NCBI RefSeq assembly: GCF_029255125.1
Contig: NZ_JAPUVR010000100.1
Span: forward strand, 186,001-250,000
Origin: Accumulibacter sp.
GTDB lineage: Bacteria > Pseudomonadota > Gammaproteobacteria > Burkholderiales > Rhodocyclaceae
DNA: 64,000 bases
Reading direction: 5' to 3'
Within the stretch, counting starts at the first letter, position 1, and every line of letters starts with the position of its first letter. The notes beneath the pieces were generated by a model, which was not told the origin of the DNA, ran no database searches, and saw only the letters and a program-made list of their open reading frames with translations. The position numbers and the translations under genes are program-made. This document shows, in pieces, positions 8,993-19,950 of this stretch.

Positions 8993-10720
8993 ATGCGTAG
9001 TTCACGGTTTTTTCTGTCCACCCTGAAGGAGGCGCCGGCCGACGCCGAGGTCGTCAGTCACCAGCTGATGCTGCGCGCCGGGATGATCAGGCGCCTGGCT
9101 GGTGGAATCTATACCTGGATGCCGCTCGGCTTGCGCGTCGTGCGCAAGGTCGAGGCGATCGTGCGCGAGGAGATGAATCGCGCCGGGGCCATCGAACTGT
9201 CGATGCCGGCGGTGCAACCGGCCGAATTGTGGCAGGAGTCCGGTCGTTGGGAAAAGTACGGTCCCGAGTTGTTGCGCTGCAAGGACAGGCACCAGCGCGA
9301 TTTCGTCATCGGCCCGACGCATGAGGAGGTGATCACCGATGTCGTCCGCCGTGAGGTGAGAAGCTACCGCCAACTTCCGTTGCATTTCTATCAGATTCAG
9401 GTCAAGTTCCGCGACGAGATTCGACCGCGCTTTGGTGTGATGCGTGGGCGTGAGTTCCTGATGAAGGACGGCTACTCGTTCCATAGCAGTTTCGCGGATC
9501 TGCAGCGCGAGTACGGCAACATGTTCGCCACTTACACGCGCATCTTCACCCGCTTGGGATTGCGTTTCCGCGCCGTCGCGGCGGATACCGGGTCGATCGG
9601 CGGCACCGGTTCGCACGAGTTTCATGTCCTGGCCGACTCGGGCGAGGACGCGCTGGCCTATTGCCCACAATCGGATTTTGCCGCCAACGTCGAACTGGCC
9701 GAGGCGCTGGCGCCGGCTGGCGAGCGGCTGCCGGCGCGGGAAGCGCTGCACAAGGTGCCGACGCCCGGACGAACCAAGTGCGAAGACGTTGCCGAACTGC
9801 TCGGCTGCCCGCTTACGGCGACGGTCAAGCTGATCGCGGTCGTTCTGGCGGCGCCGCCACCAGGCTGCCGCGAGCTGGCACTGATCCTCCTGCGCGGCGA
9901 CCACGCGCTGAACGAGGTGAAGACGCAGAAGCTGCTCGGCGATTTCCGCTTTGCGCGCGATGATGAAATCGTCGCCGCTTTTGGCTGCCCGCCGGGCTAT
10001 CTCGGGCCGCTGGGCGTGCCGAGCGACCTGGCGGTCGTGGCCGATCGCAGCGTCGCGACGATGAGCGATTTTGTCTGTGGGGCGAACGAAGCAGGTTTTC
10101 ACCTGGCCGGGGTGAATTTTGTCCGCGACCTGCGCGAGCCGGCCATGGTGGCTGATTTTCGCAACGTCGTTGCTGGCGATCCGTCACCGGATGGGCAGGG
10201 ATCGCTTGAACTTTGTCGTGGCATCGAGGTCGGCCACATCTTCCAGTTGCGCACCAAGTACGCGGAAGCGCTGAAATGCAGCTTTCTGGACGAGAGTGGC
10301 CAGAGCCGGATCATGGAGATGGGCTGCTACGGGATAGGTGTGACACGCATCGTCGGGGCGGCTGTCGAGCAGGGCCACGACGAGCGCGGCATCGTTTTCC
10401 CGGCGGCGATTGCCCCCTTTGCCGTCTGCATCGTTCCGATGGGCTATGCCAAGAACGAGGCGGTCAGGCAGGCGGCCGATGCGCTCTACGGCGAGTTACA
10501 GGCGGCGGGAATCGACGTCTTGCTCGATGACCGCAACGAGCGTCCGGGCGTGATGTTCGCCGAAATGGAACTGATCGGCATCCCGCATCGCATCGTCGTC
10601 GGCGAGCGTGGCCTGGGCGAAGGAAAACTGGAGTACAAGGGTCGCTGCGATGCGGCGGCGCAGATGGTGCCAGTGAGTGACATCCGTGCGTTCCTGGAGG
10701 AGCGGCTGTGCGCTGGCTGA
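8993..10720 (+). CDS. proS: Prolyl-tRNA synthetase
   Basis: A 575-residue class II aminoacyl-tRNA synthetase that charges tRNA-Pro. The bacterial-type arrangement is visible. Class II motifs 1 and 2 fall in the N-terminal third ([20 protein letters not shown] and [12 protein letters not shown]). A YbaK-like editing insertion covers residues about 230-390. Motif 3 and the C-terminal anticodon-binding domain follow ([34 protein letters not shown]). The length is normal. The stop overlaps the start of the downstream lytic transglycosylase gene by 13 bases. Confidence 0.97.
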   Translation: MRSSRFFLSTLKEAPADAEVVSHQLMLRAGMIRRLAGGIYTWMPLGLRVVRKVEAIVREEMNRAGAIELSMPAVQPAELWQESGRWEKYGPELLRCKDRHQRDFVIGPTHEEVITDVVRREVRSYRQLPLHFYQIQVKFRDEIRPRFGVMRGREFLMKDGYSFHSSFADLQREYGNMFATYTRIFTRLGLRFRAVAADTGSIGGTGSHEFHVLADSGEDALAYCPQSDFAANVELAEALAPAGERLPAREALHKVPTPGRTKCEDVAELLGCPLTATVKLIAVVLAAPPPGCRELALILLRGDHALNEVKTQKLLGDFRFARDDEIVAAFGCPPGYLGPLGVPSDLAVVADRSVATMSDFVCGANEAGFHLAGVNFVRDLREPAMVADFRNVVAGDPSPDGQGSLELCRGIEVGHIFQLRTKYAEALKCSFLDESGQSRIMEMGCYGIGVTRIVGAAVEQGHDERGIVFPAAIAPFAVCIVPMGYAKNEAVRQAADALYGELQAAGIDVLLDDRNERPGVMFAEMELIGIPHRIVVGERGLGEGKLEYKGRCDAAAQMVPVSDIRAFLEERLCAG

Positions 10721-11313
10721 TCGTCCTGGTCGCCATGCTCAGCGTCTCGGCAGCCCAGGCCGGGGCGCAGAAGTACGAGCCCCTGTCGGCCAGTGTGCAG
10801 GCGGCGCTGTCGCGTACGGTTTCCGACCGCGCGCCGCCAACGAGCTCGTTTCAGGATTCGTTGGCGGCTGTCGACTGGCTGAGCGAGATGTCGCGTCGAC
10901 TGGAGAAGCGAATTCCCGATCGCGAAGGGCGGTTAGAGTTCCTCCGCTCGGTGCACTACGAAGCGACGCGCGCCGGACTCGACCCGCAACTCGTCCTTGG
11001 CCTGATCCAGGTGGAAAGCGGCTTCAAGAAGTACGCCGTGTCGACCGCTGGCGCGCGCGGCTTCATGCAGGTCATGCCGTTCTGGGTCAAACTGGTCGGG
11101 CGCAGCGACGACAATCTTTTTCACCTGCGGACCAACCTGCGCTACGGCTGCACGATCCTGCGTCACTATCTCGACCTCGAGCGCGGCGACCTGTATCGCG
11201 CGCTCGGACGCTACAACGGCAGCCTGGGCCAGCCACAGTACCCGAACACGGTGCGCGCTGCCTGGGACCGCCACTGGTCCTATACGCGCAGCAGTAAGCT
11301 GGCTTTACGCTGA
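10708..11313 (+). CDS. Lytic transglycosylase, SLT domain
   Basis: A 201-residue exported murein lytic transglycosylase that cleaves the MurNAc-GlcNAc bond. A short signal peptide ([13 protein letters not shown]) precedes an SLT domain at about residues 85-190. That domain has the catalytic glutamate in GLIQVESGF, then [12 protein letters not shown] and [10 protein letters not shown], the usual family blocks. The start is a GTG at 10708 inside the end of proS, preceded by CTGGAGGA, so translation is probably coupled to proS. It resembles the short proS-linked transglycosylases of betaproteobacteria. Confidence 0.9.
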   Translation: MRWLIVLVAMLSVSAAQAGAQKYEPLSASVQAALSRTVSDRAPPTSSFQDSLAAVDWLSEMSRRLEKRIPDREGRLEFLRSVHYEATRAGLDPQLVLGLIQVESGFKKYAVSTAGARGFMQVMPFWVKLVGRSDDNLFHLRTNLRYGCTILRHYLDLERGDLYRALGRYNGSLGQPQYPNTVRAAWDRHWSYTRSSKLALR

Positions 11314-11353
11314 AACGCCGCGCGTCGCCGCCGTGTGCGGGTGGCCAGCGCGG

Positions 11354-12709
11354 TCAGCGCAAACCGGGCAGCATGTTCTTCATGCCGCGCAGCAATTGCG
11401 CCATGCCGCCGCGCGAGAACTGCTTCATCATCTGCTGCGTTTGCTCGAACTGCCTGAGCAGGCGATTGACTTCCTGCACCTGAACGCCGGCGCCGAGCGC
11501 GATGCGCCGCTTGCGTGCCGCCTTGATCAGTTCGGGTTTGCTGCGTTCGGTCGGGGTCATCGAATTGATGATTCCCTCGATGCGGGCGACGGCCTTCTCC
11601 TCGCCGCCGGCCGGTAGCTGTCCGGCCGCTTGCGAGAACTGCGCCGGCAGCTTGTCCATCATCGAGGCCAGGCCGCCCATCTTGCGCACCTGTCCGATCT
11701 GCTCCTTGAAGTCGTTCAGGTCGAAGCCTTTTCCCGCTTTCAGCTTCTTCGCGAAGTCGATCGCTTTCTGTTCGTCGATTCCCTTGCGTGCGTCCTCGAT
11801 CAGCGACAGGACATCGCCCATGCCGAGAATGCGCGAGGCCATCCGCTCCGGGTGAAAGGCTTCCAGTCCGGTCAGCTTTTCGCCGATGCCGGCAAACTTG
11901 ATCGGCCGGCCGGTGATATGACGAACCGACAGGGCGGCGCCGCCGCGCGCGTCGCCGTCCAGCTTGGTGAGCACGATGCCGGTCAGCGGCAGTGTTTCGT
12001 TGAACGCTTTTGCGGTGTTGACCGCGTCCTGGCCGAGCATCGCGTCGACCACGAAGAGCGTTTCGATTGGCTTGATCGCGGCGTGGATCTCGGCAATTTC
12101 CTGCATCATCGCTGCGTCGATCGCCAGTCGCCCGGCGGTGTCTACGAGCAGCACATCGTGGTAGTGGCGGCGTGCCCAATCGACTGCTTGACGGGCGATG
12201 TCGACCGGTTTCTCGTGCGTTGCAGAGGGAAAGAATTCGGCTCCTGCCTGCCCGGCGACGGTCTTCAACTGCTCGATGGCGGCCGGGCGATAAATGTCGC
12301 AGGAAACCACCAGCACCTTCTTCTTCTGCGTTTCGCGCAACATCCGGGCCAGTTTGCCGACCGTCGTCGTCTTGCCCGAGCCTTGCAACCCGGCCATCAG
12401 GACGATCGCTGGCGGCTGCGTCGCCAGATTCAAGCCACTGTGCGCCTCACCCATGATGCGCGTCAGTTCGCGATGGACGACGCCGATCAGCGCCTGGCCA
12501 GGGCTGAGCGAGCCGATCACTTCCTCGCCGATCGCCTTTTCCTTGACCGCGGCAATCAGGTCCTTGACCGCCGGCAGAGCGACATCGGCTTCAAGCAGCG
12601 CGAGGCGAACCTCGCGCAAGGCGTCGCTGATATTCGCCTCGGTCAGGCGGGCTTCGCCGCGCAGGGTCTTCATGACGCGGGCAAGGCGTTGGGTGAGGTT
12701 GTCGAGCAT
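11354..12709 (-). CDS. ffh: Signal recognition particle protein Ffh
   Basis: A 451-residue SRP GTPase that binds signal sequences of nascent membrane proteins together with 4.5S RNA. The NG domain is visible: G1 GLQGSGKTTT near residue 107, DTAGRLAID and TKLDGDARGG. The C-terminal methionine-rich M domain follows (QTQQMMKQFSRGGMAQLLRG). Length and layout are standard. It is divergent from the downstream cytochrome c assembly gene with only 30 bp between their starts. Confidence 0.97.
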   Translation of the reverse strand: MLDNLTQRLARVMKTLRGEARLTEANISDALREVRLALLEADVALPAVKDLIAAVKEKAIGEEVIGSLSPGQALIGVVHRELTRIMGEAHSGLNLATQPPAIVLMAGLQGSGKTTTVGKLARMLRETQKKKVLVVSCDIYRPAAIEQLKTVAGQAGAEFFPSATHEKPVDIARQAVDWARRHYHDVLLVDTAGRLAIDAAMMQEIAEIHAAIKPIETLFVVDAMLGQDAVNTAKAFNETLPLTGIVLTKLDGDARGGAALSVRHITGRPIKFAGIGEKLTGLEAFHPERMASRILGMGDVLSLIEDARKGIDEQKAIDFAKKLKAGKGFDLNDFKEQIGQVRKMGGLASMMDKLPAQFSQAAGQLPAGGEEKAVARIEGIINSMTPTERSKPELIKAARKRRIALGAGVQVQEVNRLLRQFEQTQQMMKQFSRGGMAQLLRGMKNMLPGLR

Positions 12710-12739
12710 TTGGCTTCCGGCTTGGTGTAAACTCAGGTA

Positions 12740-13579
12740 ATGGCAGATATTCTACTGCAGCTTCTTCCGCACGTCGTTTCATCGCTGCTGCATGCGGCGC
12801 TCGGCATTCACTTCTGGAATACCCGTTGGCGGGAAACTGACCGCCCGCTGCTGACCCAACCCATGCGGCCGTGGGAGCGCTGGGCGATTTTTGCGACCCT
12901 GGCGATTCAGGCTTGCGGCCTCTACAACGGTCTGTTCGGCACTGGCGGAATGCGCTTTTCGTTCAGCTACGCGCTCTCGTTGATGCTCTGGCTGGCCGTG
13001 CTGATCTACTGGCTGGAGAGTTTTCGTTCGCGTATGGACGGCTTGCAGCCGCTGGTTCTGCCGCTGGCTGCGCTCGGTGCCGCGGCGCCGGCGGTTTTTC
13101 CCCATTTGCGCGTCGTCGCACACGCTGGCGCCTGGGGTTTCCAGTTCCATTTTCTTACCGCGATGCTGGCCTACAGCGTGTTCACGCTGTCAGCGCTGCA
13201 CGCGGTGTTCATGGGTTTTGCCGAGCGCAAGCTGCATCAGCGCGCGCTGACCAGGAGCCTGGGCAGCCTGCCGCCGATCCTGACCATGGAAGCACTGCTC
13301 TTTCGCATGATCTTGCTTGCCTTTTCTCTGCTCAGCCTGGCCTTGTTGAGCGGTGTCCTGTTTTCCGAGGCGATTTTCGGGCGCGCCGTGGTCTTCGATC
13401 ACAAGACGCTGTTCGCCTTTGCCTCGTGGGCGATCTTCGCCGCTTTGCTGGTCGGCCGTCGCTGGTACGGTTGGCGCGGACGCGTCGCGCTGCGCTGGAC
13501 GCTGGCCGGCTTCCTGGCGCTGCTTCTGGCGTACATCGGAAGCAGATTCGTCGCCGAGGTTATCCTGGGGCGTTTGTGA
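12740..13579 (+). CDS. Cytochrome c assembly family protein (CcsA/HemX/YpjD-like), inner membrane
   Basis: A 279-residue polytopic membrane protein with about eight hydrophobic helices and the CcsA/CcmC-type core. The WGFQFHFLTAMLAYSVF block (near residue 137) and a conserved HKTLFAFASW late block carry candidate heme-ligand histidines. The position beside ffh is the one seen for YpjD-type proteins in many proteobacteria. A direct role in cytochrome c maturation is not established for this subgroup. It shares a 30-bp divergent region with ffh. Confidence 0.82.
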   Translation: MADILLQLLPHVVSSLLHAALGIHFWNTRWRETDRPLLTQPMRPWERWAIFATLAIQACGLYNGLFGTGGMRFSFSYALSLMLWLAVLIYWLESFRSRMDGLQPLVLPLAALGAAAPAVFPHLRVVAHAGAWGFQFHFLTAMLAYSVFTLSALHAVFMGFAERKLHQRALTRSLGSLPPILTMEALLFRMILLAFSLLSLALLSGVLFSEAIFGRAVVFDHKTLFAFASWAIFAALLVGRRWYGWRGRVALRWTLAGFLALLLAYIGSRFVAEVILGRL

Positions 13580-13827
13580 GGTTTCGGCCTGGCTGGTATT
13601 GCTGTAGAATCTTTCGCTTTTCGTTTACGCAGAGGTGGGGCGGTGCGCGGGCAAGCCGGGCCTCGCCCAGTTGTCGCAGTCCCGGCGCACTGCGGCGAGC
13701 CAGCCAGGCGCAGCAGGTCGCGGTCTCGGGCTGGCGCTGCTGCAGGCTCTGCCGGGACAAAACGCGGCATGGGCACTCGCGCTGGGCCACCTTTCCGCCC
13801 GCATGACAAGGACTTGAAGGACTCTTA

Positions 13828-15147
13828 ATGGAAACGAATGGCGAAAACACTGATGCTACGGAAGTGAGCCCGCTGCTACGGCGGATCGACCTGTCGGTCT
13901 CCATCGCTGACCTCGACAAGGATGTGGAGCAGCGCTTGCGGCGCGTCGGCAAGACGATGAAAATGCCCGGCTTTCGTCCCGGCAAGGTGCCTCCGGCAGT
14001 GATTCGCCAGCAGCATGGCGCGCAGGCGAATCATGAAGCGCTGCGCAGCGAACTCGCGCGCTTGTTGAACGAGGCGCTCGAAGAAAGGCGGTGGCGAATC
14101 GCCGGCGCGCCGAGGCTCGAGGCGGAAGCCGGCGATAGCGACACACATTTGCAGTTCTCGGCCGAGTTCGAAGTCTATCCGGATATCGTTCTGCACGATC
14201 TGTCGAGCTTCGAGATCGAACGCTCCGTTCTTGAGGTAGGGCAGACGGAGATCGACCGGACGATCGAGATTTTGCGCAAGCAGCGTGTGCGTTACGAGAT
14301 TGTCGATCGACCGGCGGCGGCCGGCGATCAGGTGAGCATAGACTTTCTCGGCCGCAAGGACGGCGAGCCGTTCGCCGGCGGCCAGGGCCAGGATTACCGC
14401 TTCGTTCTCGGCGAAGGCAGAATGCTGTCGGATTTCGAGAATGCGGTTGCCGGTACGCGCGCTGGCGAGAGCAAGTCTTTCGAGATGACGTTCCCGGCGG
14501 AGTATTTCTCGGCCGAGCTGGCCGGCCAGACGGTGAGCTTCGAGCTGACCGTGAAAGAGGTCGGCGAACCCATCCTGCCGGCGATCGACGGCGACTTTGC
14601 CCTGGCGTTGGGGATTGCCGATGGCGACCTGGAAAAGATGCGCAGCGAAATCGAGACGAATCTGCGGCGCGAGGTGAAGCGGCGCCTGCAGGCAAGAGTG
14701 ACCCAACAGGTGATGGACTTGCTGCTCAAGGCCAACCCGATCGACGTACCTCAGGCGCTGCTCGCCGGCGAGATCGAGCGTTTGCAGGAGTCGGTGCGCC
14801 AGGACATGCGGCAGCGCGGCATGAGCGCAAAAGAACTGCCGATGCCGGCCGACTGGTTTGCCGAACAGGCGCGGCGACGCGTTGCACTCGGCCTGATCCT
14901 GGCTGAAATTGCCACCGCCAACGACATTCGCGCCCAGCCGCGGCAGGTGCGTGCGCTGGTTGAAGAAGCGGCGCAAAGCTACGAGCACCCGGAACAGATC
15001 GTCAGCTGGCACTATGCGCAGCCGGAGCGCCTGCGCGAGTTCGAGGGGGCGGCGATGGAGGCGCAAATCGTCGACTGGGTCTTGGCGCAGGTCAAGGTGG
15101 TCGATAAGCCGGTGGTTTTCGCGGAGTTGATGGGGCATACGTCCTGA
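13828..15147 (+). CDS. tig: Trigger factor
   Basis: A 439-residue ribosome-bound chaperone and prolyl isomerase. The N-terminal ribosome-binding domain carries the signature around [12 protein letters not shown] (residues about 50-62). The FKBP-type domain follows at about 155-245 ([20 protein letters not shown]), and then the helical C-terminal domain. It leads a tig-clpP-clpX-lon run. About 250 bp upstream hold no gene, with a weak TAGAAT -10 element at 13605. Confidence 0.97.
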   Translation: METNGENTDATEVSPLLRRIDLSVSIADLDKDVEQRLRRVGKTMKMPGFRPGKVPPAVIRQQHGAQANHEALRSELARLLNEALEERRWRIAGAPRLEAEAGDSDTHLQFSAEFEVYPDIVLHDLSSFEIERSVLEVGQTEIDRTIEILRKQRVRYEIVDRPAAAGDQVSIDFLGRKDGEPFAGGQGQDYRFVLGEGRMLSDFENAVAGTRAGESKSFEMTFPAEYFSAELAGQTVSFELTVKEVGEPILPAIDGDFALALGIADGDLEKMRSEIETNLRREVKRRLQARVTQQVMDLLLKANPIDVPQALLAGEIERLQESVRQDMRQRGMSAKELPMPADWFAEQARRRVALGLILAEIATANDIRAQPRQVRALVEEAAQSYEHPEQIVSWHYAQPERLREFEGAAMEAQIVDWVLAQVKVVDKPVVFAELMGHTS

Positions 15148-15181
15148 GGGCAGGGCGGCTGCACGACGAGGAGGAATGCGC

Positions 15182-15811
15182 ATGAACATCGAAGGCGGTA
15201 GCAACTGGCGGCCAGAGGCGCTTGGCCTGGTGCCTATGGTGATCGAGCAGAGCGGTCGGGGCGAGCGCGCTTACGACATCTATTCGCGCCTGCTCAAGGA
15301 ACGGGTGATCTTTCTCGTCGGCCCGGTCAACGATGTGACGGCCAATCTGGTCGTCGCCCAGTTGCTGTTTCTCGAAGCGGAGAACCCCGAGAAGGACATC
15401 CATTTCTATATCAACTCGCCCGGTGGTGGCGTTTCGGCCGGCCTGTCGATTTACGATACGATGCAGTTCGTCAAACCGGATGTGTCTACCCTGTGCATGG
15501 GGCAAGCGTGTTCGATGGGTGCCTTTCTGCTTGCCGCTGGCGCGCAGGGAAAGCGCTTCGCGCTGCCCAATTCACGCGTGATGATTCACCAACCAATGGG
15601 CGGTTTTCAGGGGCAGGCGTCGGATATCGCGATTCACGCCAAGGAGATCCTGTCGCTGCGCGCCAAGTTGAACGAACTGATGGCGCGGCACACCGGACAG
15701 GCCATCGAACGCATTGAACGCGATACGGATCGCGACAACTTTCTTTCGGCGGAGGAAGCCGCCGAGTATGGTCTGATCGACAAGGTGCTGGCGAACCGGG
15801 GCGCGCTGTGA
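15182..15811 (+). CDS. clpP: ATP-dependent Clp protease proteolytic subunit
   Basis: A 209-residue serine peptidase that forms the tetradecameric core used by ClpX. The catalytic serine is S111 in [10 protein letters not shown] and the histidine H136 in [11 protein letters not shown]; with the start chosen here they fall at the same numbers as in E. coli ClpP. The aspartate lies in [11 protein letters not shown]. The ATG at 15182 is preferred over the in-frame ATG at 15176. The AGGAGG element at 15169-15174 is seven bases before 15182 but only one base before 15176. clpX follows after 44 bp. Confidence 0.97.
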   Translation: MNIEGGSNWRPEALGLVPMVIEQSGRGERAYDIYSRLLKERVIFLVGPVNDVTANLVVAQLLFLEAENPEKDIHFYINSPGGGVSAGLSIYDTMQFVKPDVSTLCMGQACSMGAFLLAAGAQGKRFALPNSRVMIHQPMGGFQGQASDIAIHAKEILSLRAKLNELMARHTGQAIERIERDTDRDNFLSAEEAAEYGLIDKVLANRGAL

Positions 15812-15855
15812 CTGGCGCCTGGGTGCCGGGTCGCGCAACAGTGAGGTAGGTGGAG

Positions 15856-17130
15856 ATGTCAGAAAAGAAAAGCGGCAGCGAAAAACTGCTCTACTGCTCG
15901 TTCTGCGGAAAGAGCCAGCATGAAGTCAAGAAGCTGATTGCCGGGCCATCCGTCTTCATTTGCGACGAGTGCATCGAGTTGTGCAACGATATCGTGCGCG
16001 ACGAGATCGTCGGCGATCACGCCAGCAAAGGTGGCCGGAACGACTTGCCAACGCCGCGCGAGATTTCGGCGCTACTCGATCAGTACGTCATCGGCCAGGA
16101 CCAGGCGAAGCGCATTCTTGCCGTCGCCGTGTACAACCACTACAAGCGCCTACGCCACCAGGGCAGGGTGGGCGCTGACGAGGTCGAACTTGCCAAGAGC
16201 AACATCCTGCTGATCGGCCCGACTGGGTCGGGCAAGACGTTGCTCGCCCAGACGCTGGCGCGGATGCTCGACGTTCCTTTCGTGATGGCCGACGCGACGA
16301 CGCTGACCGAAGCGGGCTACGTCGGAGAAGATGTCGAGAACATCATCCAGAAGTTGCTGCAAAAGGCCGATTACGACACCGAGAAGGCGCAGCGCGGCAT
16401 CGTCTACATCGACGAGATCGACAAGATCTCGCGCAAGTCAGATAACCCTTCGATTACGCGAGACGTTTCCGGCGAAGGTGTGCAGCAGGCTCTGCTCAAG
16501 CTGATCGAAGGGACGATCGCCTCGGTGCCGCCGCAGGGCGGACGGAAGCACCCGAATCAGGACTTCGTGCAGGTCGATACGACGAATATCCTGTTCATCT
16601 GTGGGGGCGCCTTCGACGGTCTGGAGAAGGTCATCCGCAATCGTTCCGAGCGTGGCGGTATCGGTTTCGGCGCCGAAGTGACGAGCAAGGACAACAAAAA
16701 GGCGATTGGTGAAGTATTGCGCACTGTCGAACCGGAAGACCTGATCAAATTCGGCCTCATTCCCGAGTTGATCGGGCGTTTGCCGGTCGTCGCGACGCTC
16801 GAGGAACTGTCGGCCAATGCGCTCGTCCAGATCCTCGTCGAGCCGAAGAACGCGCTGGTGAAGCAGTACCAGAAGCTGTTTGCGATGGAGGGCGTGGCGC
16901 TCGAGATCCGGCCGGCGGCCCTGACCGCGGTGGCCAAGAAGGCACTCGAACGGAAGACCGGTGCCCGCGGTTTGCGCTCGATCCTCGAATCGGTGCTGCT
17001 CGACAGCATGTACGAACTCCCGAGTATGGAGGATGTCTCAGAGGTGGTCGTAGACGAGAATGTCATTGTCGGGGATGGGCAGCCGCTCCTCATCTACGCC
17101 GGCCAGCCGAAGGTTTCCGGCGGTAACTGA
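15856..17130 (+). CDS. clpX: ATP-dependent Clp protease ATP-binding subunit ClpX
   Basis: A 424-residue AAA+ unfoldase that feeds substrates to ClpP. The N-terminal zinc-binding domain has four cysteines (LYCSFCGK and [10 protein letters not shown]), followed by Walker A GPTGSGKT, Walker [11 protein letters not shown] and the [10 protein letters not shown] sensor-2 region. The ATG at 15856 is preferred over an in-frame GTG at 15850 because a GAGGTAGGTGGAG ribosome-binding region lies directly before the ATG. It belongs to the tig-clpP-clpX unit. Confidence 0.97.
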   Translation: MSEKKSGSEKLLYCSFCGKSQHEVKKLIAGPSVFICDECIELCNDIVRDEIVGDHASKGGRNDLPTPREISALLDQYVIGQDQAKRILAVAVYNHYKRLRHQGRVGADEVELAKSNILLIGPTGSGKTLLAQTLARMLDVPFVMADATTLTEAGYVGEDVENIIQKLLQKADYDTEKAQRGIVYIDEIDKISRKSDNPSITRDVSGEGVQQALLKLIEGTIASVPPQGGRKHPNQDFVQVDTTNILFICGGAFDGLEKVIRNRSERGGIGFGAEVTSKDNKKAIGEVLRTVEPEDLIKFGLIPELIGRLPVVATLEELSANALVQILVEPKNALVKQYQKLFAMEGVALEIRPAALTAVAKKALERKTGARGLRSILESVLLDSMYELPSMEDVSEVVVDENVIVGDGQPLLIYAGQPKVSGGN

Positions 17131-17237
17131 GCGCCTGTCGGGGGTCGTCACCAGCCGGGCACGATACCTGGGAGCCGCGAGCGGAGGAAAATCCATGTCG
17201 CGTTTCCAAGCGCTAGCGTGCTGAGCGAGCGGCGCAG

Positions 17238-17265
17238 CTTGAAATTCGGATTCGTGTCACCATCT
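17238..17265 (+). promoter_or_regulatory. Candidate sigma-32 (heat-shock) promoter for lon
   Basis: CTTGAA at 17238-17243, a 14-bp spacer and CACCATCT at 17258-17265 resemble the RpoH promoter pattern (CTTGAA, 13-15 bp, CCCCATNT). It lies 34 bp before the lon start in the otherwise empty clpX-lon gap. Heat-shock control of lon is well known in proteobacteria. Confidence 0.55.
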
Positions 17266-17298
17266 GGGGCATGGACCATTACCTGAAGGGCACAATCG

Positions 17299-19725
17299 AT
17301 GTCTGCAACTCCCAAGCTGTCCAGCGAGCGGATTGAACTTCCGCTTCTGCCCCTGCGCGATGTGGTGGTCTTTCCGCATATGGTGATTCCCCTGTTCGTC
17401 GGCAGGCCAAAGTCGATAAAGGCGCTCGAAGTGGCGATGGAGGCCGGCAAGAACATTCTGCTCGTCGCCCAGAAATCGGCCGTCAAGGATGAACCGGAGG
17501 CAGAAGACCTGTACGTTGTCGGGTGCACGGCCAACATTCTGCAGATGCTGAAGCTGCCCGATGGAACGGTCAAGGTTCTGGTTGAAGGTACGCAGCGGGC
17601 GCGCATCGAAGTGATCGAAGCGCGCCAGGACATGTTCTTCGCGCACTCGCGCTCGGTGCTCGTCGAGGACGGGGTCAATCATGAAGTCGAGGCGCTGCGC
17701 CGTGCGGTAATTGCGCAGTTCGATCAGTACGTCAAGTTGAACAAGAAGATCCCGCCGGAAATCCTGACTTCGATTACCGGCATCGAGCAGGCGGGGCGAC
17801 TGGCTGATACGATTGCCGCCCATCTGCCGCTGAAGATCGAGCAGAAGCAGGAAATTCTCGAGATGTTCGATGTGCGTGCGCGGATGGAACGCTTGCTCGC
17901 GCAGCTCGAGGCCGAAATCGACATTCTGCAGGTCGAGAAGCGGATTCGCGGTCGCGTCAAGCGCCAGATGGAAAAGAGCCAGCGCGAGTATTACCTGAAC
18001 GAACAGGTCAAGGCGATCCAGAAAGAGCTTGGTGAAGGCGAGGACGGTGCCGACATCGACGACTTCGAGAAGAAGATCAAAGCCGCCGGAATGAGCCGCG
18101 AGGGACTTGCCAAGGCGCAGTCGGAGCTGCGCAAGCTCAGGTTGATGTCGCCGATGTCGGCGGAAGCGACGGTGGTGCGCAACTACATCGAAACGCTGGT
18201 CGGCCTGCCCTGGCGCAAGCGGACGCGGACGAGCAAGGATCTGGCCGCGGCGGGAAAGATTCTCGACGCCGACCATTGGGGCCTGGAGAAGGTCAAGGAA
18301 CGGATCATCGAGTACCTTGCCGTGCAGCAGCGGGTCGACCGCCTGAAGGCCCCGATCCTCTGCCTGGTCGGGCCGCCCGGCGTCGGCAAGACTTCGCTCG
18401 GTCAGTCGATTGCGCGCGCTACCGGCCGCAAGTTCGTTCGCATGAGCCTGGGTGGCGTACGCGACGAGGCCGAGATCCGTGGCCACCGGCGGACGTACAT
18501 CGGCTCGATGCCGGGCAAGATTCTGCAGAACATGAGCAAGGTCGGCGTCAAGAACCCGCTCTTCCTGCTCGACGAGGTCGACAAGATGGGCCAGGATTTT
18601 CGTGGCGATCCGAGTTCGGCGCTGCTCGAAGTGCTCGACCCCGAGCAGAACTCGACCTTTGTCGACCACTACGTCGAAGTTGAATACGACCTGTCCGACG
18701 TCATGTTTGTCGCCACGGCCAACACGCTCAACATCCCGCCGCCCTTGCTCGACCGGATGGAGGTCATACGCCTGTCGGGCTATACCGAGGACGAGAAGGT
18801 CAATATCGCGCAGCGCTACCTGCTGCCCAAGCAGATCAAAAACAACGGCCTGCGCACGACGGAGCTGACCGTTGCCGAAAGTGGCTTGCGCGACATCGTC
18901 CGCTACTACACCCGCGAGGCTGGTGTACGCGCGCTCGAACGCGACATTTCAAAGATCTGCCGCAAGGTGGTGAAGACGCTGCTGCTGCGCAAGAGTCAGC
19001 ACAGGGTCGCCGTGGGCGCGCGCAATCTCGACAAGTTCCTCGGCGTGCGGCGCTACAACTTCGGCGTTGCCGAGCGCGAGAACCAGGTCGGTCAGGTGAC
19101 CGGGCTGGCGTGGACCGAGGTAGGGGGCGAACTGCTGACGATCGAGGCGGTCGTCCTGCCCGGCAAGGGCAAGACGACGACCACCGGCAAGCTGGGCGAG
19201 GTGATGCAGGAATCCGTGCAGGCGGCGCTTTCGGTGGTGCGCAAGCGGGCGCAGTCGCTGGGTATCGATCACGACTTCTACCAGAAGAGCGACATCCATA
19301 TCCATCTGCCGGAAGGCGCTATCCCGAAGGACGGACCATCGGCCGGCGTCGGAATCTGCACCGCACTGGTCTCCGTGCTGACCGGGATTCCGGTCTGCTG
19401 CGATGTCGCGATGACCGGCGAAATCACCTTGCGCGGTGAGGTTCTGCCGATTGGCGGCTTGAAAGAGAAACTTCTCGCAGCGGTTCGTGGTGGTTTGGCC
19501 CGAGTGCTGATTCCCGAGGAAAACGTCAGGGACTTGGCGGAGATCCCGGACAACATCAAGAACAAACTGGAGATCATTCCGGTGCGCTGGATCGATCAGG
19601 TGCTCGAGCATGCGCTCGAGCGCAAGCCCGAAGCGGTGGCGAGCGAGGAGGCGGTCACTGCGCCGCCGTTGGCGGCGGCCAATGCCGAAGGCGTCGCCGG
19701 GGGAGCCGGGCTGACCACGCATTGA
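17299..19725 (+). CDS. lon: ATP-dependent protease Lon
   Basis: An 808-residue AAA+ serine protease that degrades misfolded and regulatory proteins. Visible in order are the N-terminal LON substrate domain (LPLLPLRDVVVFPHMVIPLFVGR), a coiled-coil stretch and the AAA+ module (Walker A GPPGVGKTSLG near residue 357, LFLLDEVDKM). The C-terminal protease domain has the catalytic serine in PKDGPSAGVGI and the lysine in GGLKEKLLAAVRGG. An Ala/Gly-rich tail of about 35 residues extends past the usual family end. A candidate heat-shock promoter precedes it. Confidence 0.97.
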   Translation: MSATPKLSSERIELPLLPLRDVVVFPHMVIPLFVGRPKSIKALEVAMEAGKNILLVAQKSAVKDEPEAEDLYVVGCTANILQMLKLPDGTVKVLVEGTQRARIEVIEARQDMFFAHSRSVLVEDGVNHEVEALRRAVIAQFDQYVKLNKKIPPEILTSITGIEQAGRLADTIAAHLPLKIEQKQEILEMFDVRARMERLLAQLEAEIDILQVEKRIRGRVKRQMEKSQREYYLNEQVKAIQKELGEGEDGADIDDFEKKIKAAGMSREGLAKAQSELRKLRLMSPMSAEATVVRNYIETLVGLPWRKRTRTSKDLAAAGKILDADHWGLEKVKERIIEYLAVQQRVDRLKAPILCLVGPPGVGKTSLGQSIARATGRKFVRMSLGGVRDEAEIRGHRRTYIGSMPGKILQNMSKVGVKNPLFLLDEVDKMGQDFRGDPSSALLEVLDPEQNSTFVDHYVEVEYDLSDVMFVATANTLNIPPPLLDRMEVIRLSGYTEDEKVNIAQRYLLPKQIKNNGLRTTELTVAESGLRDIVRYYTREAGVRALERDISKICRKVVKTLLLRKSQHRVAVGARNLDKFLGVRRYNFGVAERENQVGQVTGLAWTEVGGELLTIEAVVLPGKGKTTTTGKLGEVMQESVQAALSVVRKRAQSLGIDHDFYQKSDIHIHLPEGAIPKDGPSAGVGICTALVSVLTGIPVCCDVAMTGEITLRGEVLPIGGLKEKLLAAVRGGLARVLIPEENVRDLAEIPDNIKNKLEIIPVRWIDQVLEHALERKPEAVASEEAVTAPPLAAANAEGVAGGAGLTTH

Positions 19726-19844
19726 CGTGTTTCGGCAAGGACGAGACGTCGGCCGGCGAAGGCGCCGGCCGGGGCGCTCGCGCTGCTCTGGTCAGCCGGC
19801 CAGGGATGCGGTAGACTCGCGCCCCTGCGTTTGGTTTCGGTAAT

Positions 19845-19920
19845 GGGTGCTTAGCTCAGTTGGTAGAGCGCTAGCCTTACAAGCTGGATGTCGGCGGTTC
19901 GAGCCCGTCAGCACCCACCA
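19845..19920 (+). tRNA. tRNA-Val (anticodon TAC)
   Basis: A 76-base cloverleaf with matching acceptor arms (GGGTGCT with AGCACCC) and encoded CCA. The D-loop is AGCTCAGTTGGTAGAGC, the anticodon loop CTTACAA reads TAC, and the T-arm contains GGTTCGAGCC. It is followed 30 bp later by tRNA-Asp, and the two are probably one transcript. Confidence 0.95.
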
Positions 19921-19950
19921 GTCTGGCGGCATTAGGCCACCAGCGCCATG

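Noticed and set aside
13580-13827. A leucine tRNA or small gene upstream of tig, as seen in some proteobacteria
   Set aside because: No tRNA cloverleaf can be drawn in the gap. The short open frames there are Arg/Ala-rich with no conserved features.
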